64,000 nucleotides of DNA from Rhodoplanes sp. (GTDB lineage Bacteria; Pseudomonadota; Alphaproteobacteria; Rhizobiales; Xanthobacteraceae), in the NCBI RefSeq assembly GCF_013377085.1, contig NZ_JACAAX010000023.1, positions 1-64,000 of the forward strand, in the 5' to 3' direction. Under the pieces are notes generated by a model. It saw only the letters and a program-made list of their open reading frames with translations, was not told where the DNA came from and did not search any database. Made by a program: the position numbers and the translations under genes. This document shows, one piece after another, positions 1 through 6,614 of the stretch. How positions within the stretch are numbered: position 1 is the stretch's first letter; every line of letters begins with the position of its first letter.

Positions 1-55
1 TGAGGTCGACGAACGCCCTCTGGTCCGGCGCGAGGCGTCGTAGCCGCGTAGCGGC

Positions 56-175
56 GTAGGGCGCAATGAGCGTGAGCGAATTGCGCCGGAAAGGCGCGGA
101 CGTCGGCCGGCTCATCCGACGGACTGAATTCGGAAGTCGTTCCGGTGCAATTCGCTCGCGCTCATTGCACCCTAC
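56..175. repeat. Large imperfect palindrome with 34-bp arms
   Basis: The left arm (56-89) and right arm (142-175) are reverse complements at 31 of 34 positions, separated by about 52 bases. The core of each arm reads like GCAATGAGCG. It lies just beyond the 3' end of the mlaD-like gene, so transcription from that operon would read into a long hairpin. It could act as a terminator or mRNA 3' stabiliser, or be a dispersed mirrored repeat; only one copy was recognised here. The arms are seen directly; the role is inferred. Confidence 0.75.
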
Positions 176-188
176 TCGTTCGTCCCGC

Positions 189-1043
189 CTACTGCGCCCG
201 CGTCGCGGGCCGTCCGGCCGGCTGGGCCGGCGAGCCGCCGAACAGCAGCCTGCTCGGGTTCTGGTCGATGTTGCGCACCGCCTGCTCGAGCGTCGAGATG
301 GCGCGGCGTCCGTCGACCGCGAGGCGCTCCCATTCGCGCAGGCCGGTCTGGCTGAAGCGCGTCAGCCCGCTCGACATCTGGGTGACGTTCTTGTCGAGAT
401 TGTCGGCGAGGACGCGGATCGAGCGCGCCGCCTGGGCGATGTCGTCGAGCTTGCCCTCGGCGCCGTTCATCACCGACTCGGCCGTCGCCATGATGCGGTC
501 GATCCGCCCCGAGTTGTCGGCGAGCGTCTGGGTGAACGCTTCCATGTTCTTCAGCGTGGTGCGGAACGAGGTCTCGTTGTCGGCGACCAGCGCGTCGAGC
601 CGGCGCAGCACGCTGCGCGCCGCCGAGGTGACGTCCTGGCTGGCCGTGAGGTCGGCGCGCAGGATCGGCGGATCGAGCATCGGCGCGCTCGCCGAGCCGC
701 CGCGCAGCGCCACCGAGGCGAAGCCGGTGAGCCCCTGGAACTCCAGCCCGACCCAGGTGTCGGTGCGCAACGTCACGGTCTTGTCGACCGTGATGCCGAC
801 GATCACCTGGCGCGGTGCGTCCGGATCGATGCGGACCGAGGTCACGTCGCCGACGCGAATCCCATTGAACAGCACCCAGGAGCCGGGCCGCAGGCCCGAC
901 ACGGCGCCTTCGAAGACGACGTCGTAGCGAGCCCGGTTGGTGCCGCCGGGCGGCGCGCTGAACCAGTAGACGAAGGCGAAGCCGCCGATCATCACGGCCA
1001 GCGTGAACAGGCCCACCAGGATGTAGTTCGCTCGCGTTTCCAT
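189..1043 (-). CDS. mlaD: MlaD-family (MCE domain) lipid-binding protein
   Basis: A 284-residue protein. Residues about 8-27 form a single N-terminal membrane anchor, followed by one MCE domain (about 38-115, with the segment GLRPGSWVLFNGIRVGDV) and a long helical C-terminal tail. This is the usual plan of MlaD-type substrate-binding proteins, which form hexamers in the periplasm and pass phospholipids to the MlaE/MlaF complex. The ATG at 1043 opens METRANYILVG directly before the anchor; an in-frame TTG 24 bases upstream lacks support. It is last in an mlaE-mlaF-mlaD set on the same strand. No outer-membrane partner or auxiliary lipoprotein gene follows in the remaining 188 bases. Confidence 0.9.
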   Translation of the reverse strand: METRANYILVGLFTLAVMIGGFAFVYWFSAPPGGTNRARYDVVFEGAVSGLRPGSWVLFNGIRVGDVTSVRIDPDAPRQVIVGITVDKTVTLRTDTWVGLEFQGLTGFASVALRGGSASAPMLDPPILRADLTASQDVTSAARSVLRRLDALVADNETSFRTTLKNMEAFTQTLADNSGRIDRIMATAESVMNGAEGKLDDIAQAARSIRVLADNLDKNVTQMSSGLTRFSQTGLREWERLAVDGRRAISTLEQAVRNIDQNPSRLLFGGSPAQPAGRPATRAQ

Positions 1044-1154
1044 CGTCGGCCGGCCCGCACCTTTCAACGTCGCGCACGGCCGTGGCCTGGCCGGCGTCTT
1101 CTTTGCCCGTACGTGCCGTTCGGCCGCGTCGGACCTCCGCTTCAGACCGCCGCT

Positions 1155-1967
1155 TCAGACCGCCGCGGCGGCGTGCCCGACCCGCGAGCGCGTCCCGCGG
1201 AAGTAGGATCGGATCCACGGATGATCCGATGCCAGCATGGCCGCCATGGGGCCGACCGTGATGACGCGCCGATCAGCCAGCACGGCGATCCGGTCGCAAA
1301 CCGCATGCAGGCTGTCGAGATCGTGGGTTACCATGAAAACCGTGAGTCCTAAAGTCTGCTGTAAGGTCTTGATCAGAATATCGAATTCTGCGGCCCCGAT
1401 GGGGTCCAGCCCGGATGTCGGCTCGTCCAGGAAGACAATCTCGGGATCCAGCGCCAGCGCGCGGGCGAGCGCCGCCCGCTTGATCATGCCGCCCGACAGC
1501 TCGGCCGGGAACTTCTCGCACACGCTGGCGTCGAGCCCGACCATCTCGAGCTTGGCGACCGCCACCTCGTCCATCAGCCGGCGCGACAGCCGCAGGTGCT
1601 CGCGCATCGGGAACTGCACGTTCTGCCGCACGGTGAGCGAGGAGAACAGCGCGCCCTGCTGGAACAGCACGCCCCAGCGCCGCTCCAGCGCGCGGCGCGC
1701 CCGCGCCCCCAGCGCCAGCGGGTCCTCGCCGAACACCGCGATGCGCCCGGCCCGCCGCGGCAGCAGCCCGACGATGGTGCGCAGCAGCACCGACTTGCCG
1801 ATACCGGAGGCACCGACGCAGGCGAAGATCTCGCCGCGCTCGACGTCGAGCGAGACGCCGTCCAGCACGGTCCCCTCACCGAACCCGGTGACCAGGTCGC
1901 GCACGCTGATGACCGTCTCGCGGATCCCGGCATCGCCGGTTGCGGCCTCGCGGGTTGCGGCGTCCAT
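1155..1967 (-). CDS. mlaF: Mla-type ABC transporter ATPase
   Basis: A 270-residue ABC ATPase. Walker A is GASGIGKS (about 52-59), the signature is LSGGM (157-161), Walker B is VFLDEP (about 178-183) and the H-loop His is near 215. The signature reads LSGGM rather than LSGGQ, as is typical of the MlaF/Ttg2A family. It should power the MlaE permease encoded upstream. The ATG at 1967 has a GGGAG element 5 bases before it. A longer reading frame starting at 2024 translates part of an intergenic repeat and is not a credible start. The gap to the mlaD-like gene is 111 bases. Confidence 0.92.
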   Translation of the reverse strand: MDAATREAATGDAGIRETVISVRDLVTGFGEGTVLDGVSLDVERGEIFACVGASGIGKSVLLRTIVGLLPRRAGRIAVFGEDPLALGARARRALERRWGVLFQQGALFSSLTVRQNVQFPMREHLRLSRRLMDEVAVAKLEMVGLDASVCEKFPAELSGGMIKRAALARALALDPEIVFLDEPTSGLDPIGAAEFDILIKTLQQTLGLTVFMVTHDLDSLHAVCDRIAVLADRRVITVGPMAAMLASDHPWIRSYFRGTRSRVGHAAAAV

Positions 1968-1997
1968 GGTCACTCCCGTCTCCAGAAAACTCCGACT

Positions 1998-2090
1998 CGT
2001 CATGCGCGGGCTCGACCCGCGCATCCATCGCTCGAAAGAAGAGCGTCTTTCGAAGGTCGATGGATTGCCGGGTCAAGCCCGGCAATGACG
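1998..2090. repeat. Mirrored intergenic repeat, family A, copy 1
   Basis: The outer arms read CGTCATGCGCGGGCTCGACC and, in mirror image, GGTCAAGCCCGGCAATGACG. An inner stem-loop of the form CGAAAGA...TCTTTCG lies between them. The same element occurs at 3582-3676 and 30909-31003. It sits between mlaE and mlaF inside what should be one operon, so it would be transcribed as a hairpin and could modulate the ratio of the two subunits. The element resembles mirrored repeats frequent in Rhizobiales. Confidence 0.85.
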
Positions 2091-2119
2091 GTGTTGGTCG
2101 AGGATGACAAAGGTTGGTA

Positions 2120-3250
2120 TCACATCCCGATCGAGGCGAAGAAGATGGCGAACAGGCCGTCGAGCCCGACCATCAGGAAGATCGACTTCACCACCGACGA
2201 GGTGGTGTTGAGGCCGAGCGACTCGGCCGAGCCCTTCACCTCCAGGCCCTCGACGCTGGCCACGATGCCGATCACGACGGCCATGAACGGCGCCTTCAGC
2301 AGGCCGACCGCGAAGTCGTCGACCGAGATCGCATCGCGCAGCCGTGACAGGAAGATGTCCGGGCTCATGCCGCCATAGAGCCAGCACACCAGGCCGGCCC
2401 CGTAGAGCGCCGCCATCGAGCCGACGAAGGCGAGCGCCGGCAGCGCGATCACCAGCGCGACGAGGCGCGGCAGCACCAGTACCTCGAGCGGGTCGAAGCC
2501 CATGGTGCGCAGCGCGTCGATCTCCTCGCGCATCTTCATCGAGCCGAGCTCGGCCGTGTAGGCGCTGCCCGAGCGGCCGGCGACCATGATGGCGACCATC
2601 AGCACGCCGATCTCGCGCAGCACCAGGATGCCGACCATGTCGACCACGTAGATGTCGACGCCGAAACGGCGGAAATGAAACAGGCCCTGCTGGGCGATGA
2701 TGCAGCCGAGCAGGAAGGTCATCAGCAGGATCACCGGAACGGCGCGCCAGCCGACCCGGTCGAGATGATGAACCATCGAGGTGAGGCGGAACGTCCACGG
2801 CCGCGCCAGCGTGCGCAGCGTCACGATCGCCATGGCGCCGAACATCTGCATGATCAGCAGAAGGTCGCGGGCGATGTCGACGACGGTGTGGCCGAGCCTC
2901 GCGAGCGCGTCGGCGATCGGATTGGTCCGCCGCCGCGGCACCGGAGTGCGATTGAGATGATGAGCTTCCTCGACCAGGCCGCGATATCGTTCCGGCAGGT
3001 CGAGCACGGCCGCCTCGCGCCCGTCGGCTGCGAGCGTGCGCACCAGCCGCTCCAACAGCCACGCCCCGAACGTGTCGAGCCGCTCGACCTGCCCCATGCG
3101 GATCTCGACGGCCGCGACGCCACGGGCGCGGCGCACCGCGGTCTCGATCAGGCGCTCGAGATCGCCGGCACGGTCGGCCGTCCACGAGCCCGCCGCGGCG
3201 AGCGCGAGGCGCCCTTCGGTGACGCTGAGATCGAGCAGGCGATCGCGCAT
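2120..3250 (-). CDS. mlaE: MlaE-family permease with N-terminal STAS domain
   Basis: A 376-residue protein with an MlaB-like STAS domain at about 1-100 and an MlaE permease domain at about 130-376. The permease part carries several membrane helices and the family-typical segments REIGVLMVAIMVAGRSGSAY and MGFDPLEVLVLPR. STAS-MlaE fusions replace separate MlaB and MlaE proteins in many alphaproteobacteria. The complex moves phospholipids across the inner membrane to or from MlaD. The start at 3250 is supported by GGAG seven bases before ATG; the reading frame extends upstream but that extension resembles no known domain. It is first in the mlaE-mlaF-mlaD set. Confidence 0.92.
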   Translation of the reverse strand: MRDRLLDLSVTEGRLALAAAGSWTADRAGDLERLIETAVRRARGVAAVEIRMGQVERLDTFGAWLLERLVRTLAADGREAAVLDLPERYRGLVEEAHHLNRTPVPRRRTNPIADALARLGHTVVDIARDLLLIMQMFGAMAIVTLRTLARPWTFRLTSMVHHLDRVGWRAVPVILLMTFLLGCIIAQQGLFHFRRFGVDIYVVDMVGILVLREIGVLMVAIMVAGRSGSAYTAELGSMKMREEIDALRTMGFDPLEVLVLPRLVALVIALPALAFVGSMAALYGAGLVCWLYGGMSPDIFLSRLRDAISVDDFAVGLLKAPFMAVVIGIVASVEGLEVKGSAESLGLNTTSSVVKSIFLMVGLDGLFAIFFASIGM

Positions 3251-3397
3251 GGTGAGGCTCCGGCCGGCCCGCGCCCAGGTCGTTCGAGTCGCAGCGGCGG
3301 CCGATACTTGACACCGCCCCGCCGGCCTGTCGAGGTCTCGCTCTTCAGCAGAACAGTGCAGTTGCGCGCTGCGCTTGGCCATGGCACGGCGTTGCCG

Positions 3398-3543
3398 CAC
3401 CTCCCCCTGGGCAGCGCGGCGGAGCCGCGCCAGGGAGGTCGGACCGCGAAGCGGTCCGGGAGGGGGTGACAGGCGAAGCCTGCGTTCGCGGCTTCACCCC
3501 ACCCCGGTCGTGCGCTGACGCGCACGCCCGACCCTCCCCTCCA
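3398..3543. repeat. Mirrored intergenic repeat, family B, copy 1
   Basis: The element starts CACCTCCCCCTGG, has internal small palindromes (for example GGACCGCGAAGCGGTCC), contains GGGAGGGGGTGA and GCGGCTTCACCCCACC, and ends CCGACCCTCCCCTCCAG. Related copies lie at 44295-44433 and 51063-51200. All three are intergenic and can fold into long branched hairpins. Copies differ mostly in compensating pairs inside the stems, which suggests selection on, or mirrored replication of, the structure. Confidence 0.8.
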
Positions 3544-3581
3544 GCCGACCTTGGGCACACATCGCTGGTGCCGCATCCGAG

Positions 3582-3676
3582 CGTCATGCGCGGGCTCGAC
3601 CCGCGCATCCATCACTCTTCACAAAACGCCCTGTTTCGCAGAGAGATGGATCGCCGGGTCAAGCCCGGCGATGACG
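3582..3676. repeat. Mirrored intergenic repeat, family A, copy 2
   Basis: The outer arms are the same as in the copy at 1998-2090. The centre differs (TTCACAAAACGCCCTGTTTCG). The right arm reads GCCGGGTCAAGCCCGGCGAT followed by GACG. It lies between the family B repeat and the epimerase gene. Confidence 0.85.
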
Positions 3677-3782
3677 CCGAGGAAAATCGCCGACGCCTCG
3701 GATCACTCCGAATTTCAGAGGCTTTTCGAGATCTGTGCTCAAGCTGGCCCTCCAGGGGAGGGTGACACAACCGAGGCCACCA

Positions 3783-4766
3783 ATGCCGCTCCGTGTTTCC
3801 GTCGCCACCGAATCCTGGCCGATCGCCGGCACCTTCACGATCAGCCGCGGCGCCAAGACCGAGGCGCGCGTCGTGGTGGCGAGCTTGACGGACGGCACCC
3901 GCACGGGCCGCGGCGAATGCGTCCCCTACCCGCGCTACGGCGAGAGCGTCGAGAGCGTCCTCGCCGCGATCGAGCGGGCGGCGCCTGCGGTCGCGGCCGG
4001 TTGCGGCCGCGCAGGACTCGCCGATGTTCTTCCGGCCGGCGCGGCCCGCAACGCGCTCGACTGCGCGCTGATCGATCTCGACGCCAAGCAGCAAGGCGTG
4101 CCGGCCCATGCGCTGCTCGGCCTGCCGGCACCAAAGCCGCTCGTCACCGCCTACACGATCTCGCTCGCCGCACCCGACGTGATGGCGCGGGCTGCCGCCG
4201 CCTCGGCGCAGCGCCCGCTGCTCAAGGTGAAGCTCGGCGGACCGGAGGATCGCGACCGCATCGCCGCGGTGCGCCGTGCCGCGCCCGCCGCGACCCTGAT
4301 CGTCGACGCCAACGAAGGCTGGACGGTCGCAGACCTCGCCGACAATCTCGCGGCCTGCGCCGAGGCCGACGTAAGACTCGTCGAGCAGCCGCTGCCGGCC
4401 GGCGACGACGCGGCGCTCGCGCGCGTGCCGCATCCGGTGCCGGTCTGCGCCGACGAGAGCGTGCACGACCGCGCGACGCTCGCGGCGCTCCGTGATCGCT
4501 ATGACGCCGTCAACATCAAGCTCGACAAGACCGGCGGGCTCGACGAGGCGCTCGCCGTCGCGGCCGAGGCGCGGCGGCTGGGCTTCGACATCATGGTCGG
4601 CTGCATGGTCTCGACATCGCTCGCCATCGCGCCCGCCGTGCTGCTGGCGCAGGGTGCACGCTTCGTCGACCTCGACGGACCGCTGCTGCTTGTGGGCGAC
4701 AGGCCACACGGTCTGACTTATGACGGCAGCATCCTCCATCCTGCTACCTCCGTGCTGTGGGGGTAA
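3783..4766 (+). CDS. Dipeptide epimerase (L-Ala-D/L-Glu epimerase type), enolase superfamily
   Basis: A 327-residue member of the muconate-lactonising subgroup of the enolase superfamily. It has KVK (Lys148/Lys150), metal ligands Asp175 (VDAN), Glu201 (VEQP) and Asp224 (ADES), and the opposing Lys246 in NIKLDKTGG. This pattern matches YcjG/YkfB L-Ala-D/L-Glu epimerases, which help recycle murein peptides. Exact dipeptide specificity cannot be read from sequence. The ATG at 3783 follows a weak GAGG; the frame continues upstream into repeat-flanking sequence. No murein peptide permease or peptidase gene is adjacent. Confidence 0.85.
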   Translation: MPLRVSVATESWPIAGTFTISRGAKTEARVVVASLTDGTRTGRGECVPYPRYGESVESVLAAIERAAPAVAAGCGRAGLADVLPAGAARNALDCALIDLDAKQQGVPAHALLGLPAPKPLVTAYTISLAAPDVMARAAAASAQRPLLKVKLGGPEDRDRIAAVRRAAPAATLIVDANEGWTVADLADNLAACAEADVRLVEQPLPAGDDAALARVPHPVPVCADESVHDRATLAALRDRYDAVNIKLDKTGGLDEALAVAAEARRLGFDIMVGCMVSTSLAIAPAVLLAQGARFVDLDGPLLLVGDRPHGLTYDGSILHPATSVLWG

Positions 4767-4853
4767 GGCCTTCCCCCATTGAGCGTCAGGAGTTCGCCTT
4801 GTAGCTCTTGAGTCAGGTGGACTTGGGGACGGCTCATTCGGGGGAGTGGGACC

Positions 4854-5411
4854 ATGCGGGCATCAGCCTGGATTCTAGGCGTGTCACTCGCGTGCGCCGT
4901 GGCGGCGCCGGCCGGTGCGGAGATCCTGATCGGGTCGGACGCCGGCGGCATGATCGGCGACTATGTGGCGCGCTATCAGCGCGTCCGCCAGACCGGCGAG
5001 CGCGTCGTCATCGACGGCACCTGCCTCTCCGCCTGCACCATCGTGGTCGGCATGATCCCGCGCGACCGGCTGTGCGCGACCCGCAACGCCGTGCTCGGCT
5101 TTCACGCGGCCTGGGTGCCGGACGCCGCCGGCCGGCGGGTGACCAGCGCGGTGGCGACGCAGGCGCTGTGGGGCCTCTATCCGAGCGGCGTGCGCCAGTG
5201 GATCGCCCGGCGCGGCGGGCTCACGCCGAACATGCTGATGATGCAGGGCCGCGAGCTCGCCGCCATCGTGCCGCCCTGCGACGGCGCGGCGCAGCGGGTC
5301 GCCGCCTCGCCGCGGCAGACGTCGGCGACGGGGCGTCAGGCGCGGGCGTATCGGCGGGCGCCGAGCGCGATCACGGCACCGGCCGTCGCCGAAGCCGCCA
5401 TGGCCAGATAG
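4854..5411 (+). CDS. Exported ClpP/crotonase-fold-like conserved protein
   Basis: A 185-residue protein with a cleavable signal peptide (about 1-22, ending AGAE). The core includes IGDYVARYQRVRQTGERVVI, then DGTCLSACTIVVGMIP and LGFHAAW. The C-L-S-A-C-T motif at a predicted oxyanion or nucleophile turn and the later FHAAW are shared by a family of small periplasmic proteins in Rhizobiales that resemble ClpP-type serine peptidases. Catalysis has not been shown for this family to my knowledge, so function is unassigned. A strong ribosome site (GGGGGAGTGGGACC) precedes ATG. The last 76 bases overlap the 3' end of the convergent MFS gene, and the tail after PPCDG (about residue 145 on) looks unconserved and shaped by that overlap. 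Confidence 0.75.
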   Translation: MRASAWILGVSLACAVAAPAGAEILIGSDAGGMIGDYVARYQRVRQTGERVVIDGTCLSACTIVVGMIPRDRLCATRNAVLGFHAAWVPDAAGRRVTSAVATQALWGLYPSGVRQWIARRGGLTPNMLMMQGRELAAIVPPCDGAAQRVAASPRQTSATGRQARAYRRAPSAITAPAVAEAAMAR

Positions 5412-6490
5412 GCGAGGCTGCCGAACGCCGAGACCAGCAGGCCGGAGGCGCCCATCGTCACGGCGAACACCACGGCGACGACGCTCGCATAGTCGCCCTG
5501 GGCCGTGGCGCCGCGCCGTTCGTCGGCGAGAAACTGCATGGCCCCGAGATGGGTCGCCCCGAACGACAGTGCGTGCAGGCACTGCAGCGCCGGCAGCATC
5601 GCGGTCGGCGGATCGAACGCCATCACGATCCAGCGCAGCACCGCGCCGAGCGCGCCGAGCGCCAGCATGTCGAGCGGGCGCAGCCGGGCCTGCAGCCGGC
5701 CCGAGACCGCGAACAGCGCGATCTCGGCGACGACGCCGATCCCCCACAGGGCGCCGATCTCCAGCCCGTCGAGCCCCTTGGCGGCCCATTGCAGGCTGGC
5801 GAAGCCGTACAGCACCGCGTGGCTCGCCTGCACCAGGCTGCCGGTCGCGACCACGGCGACGAATGTCCGCGACCGCCACAGGCTCGGCCCCGCCGCATGG
5901 GCGGCAACCGCTTCGGGACGCGGTCGCAGCGGCCGCAGCGTCGTCGCCGTGAGCGCCGTGACGGCGAGCGCCGCGACCAGGGCCCAGACGACATTGGGGG
6001 CGCCGAGCCGCTCCAGCAGCAGGCCGCCGCCCAGATTGGCGGCGATGAAGCTCGCCGAGCCCCACATCCGCACCGGCCCGTAGGCGCGGCCGCGCTCAGT
6101 GAGCCCGCGCAGCGCATAGGCGTCGGCGAAGGGCAGGATCACGGCCTGGGTCAGCGAGGCGAGCGCGTAGGCGGCGAGGATCGGCGGGAAGCCGTGGCAG
6201 GCCTCCAGCAGCACGAAGGCCGCCGCCGTCACCCAGGCGGAGGCGACCAGCGGGCCCTTCAGCCAACCGAAGCGATCGGCGAGGCGGGTCGCGAGGGGCA
6301 CGACGGCAGGTCGCGCCGCCATCGCGAGCGCCAGCACGAGGCCGATCTGGCGCGAATCGAGGCCGCGATCGGCGAGCCAGACCGGCAGGAAGGGGAGCTG
6401 GATGCCGCCGAAGACGAAATAGGCCGCGTAGAAAAGCCCCATACGCCGGGCGAATCCGTCGTCCGGCGAATGGGTGGGGCGTAACGGCAT
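5336..6490 (-). CDS. MFS transporter (HcaT/LacY-like subgroup)
   Basis: A 384-residue, twelve-helix carrier. The N-terminal part contains YFVFGGIQLPFLPVWLADRG and ADRFG after helix 2, the pattern of the MFS_1-like group that includes 3-phenylpropionate permease HcaT and nucleoside permeases. The helix 2-3 loop motif is degenerate (RLADRFGWLKG). Substrate unknown. It converges on the ClpP-like gene, overlapping by 76 bases, so the two transcripts are antisense at their 3' ends. Confidence 0.82.
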   Translation of the reverse strand: MPLRPTHSPDDGFARRMGLFYAAYFVFGGIQLPFLPVWLADRGLDSRQIGLVLALAMAARPAVVPLATRLADRFGWLKGPLVASAWVTAAAFVLLEACHGFPPILAAYALASLTQAVILPFADAYALRGLTERGRAYGPVRMWGSASFIAANLGGGLLLERLGAPNVVWALVAALAVTALTATTLRPLRPRPEAVAAHAAGPSLWRSRTFVAVVATGSLVQASHAVLYGFASLQWAAKGLDGLEIGALWGIGVVAEIALFAVSGRLQARLRPLDMLALGALGAVLRWIVMAFDPPTAMLPALQCLHALSFGATHLGAMQFLADERRGATAQGDYASVVAVVFAVTMGASGLLVSAFGSLAYLAMAASATAGAVIALGARRYARA

Positions 6491-6614
6491 CTGGCGGATT
6501 GCACTCCGGTGGCGAGTCGTGCAGATGCTTTAAATCGCGGTCGCCGAAAGTGGAATCCGGTTTTGCGTCCGGCCCGCCCCACACTGCGCCCCCGGGGCGA
6601 TCCCACGGGTGACC

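Larger units (their letters stand above)
3251..3782. other. Intergenic stretch with two repeat elements
   Basis: No convincing gene lies in these 532 bases. The stretch contains a family B repeat (3398-3543) and a family A repeat (3582-3676). The first ~150 bases should hold the promoter of the minus-strand mla set, and the last ~100 that of the plus-strand epimerase, but no clear -35/-10 pair could be picked. Confidence 0.6.
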
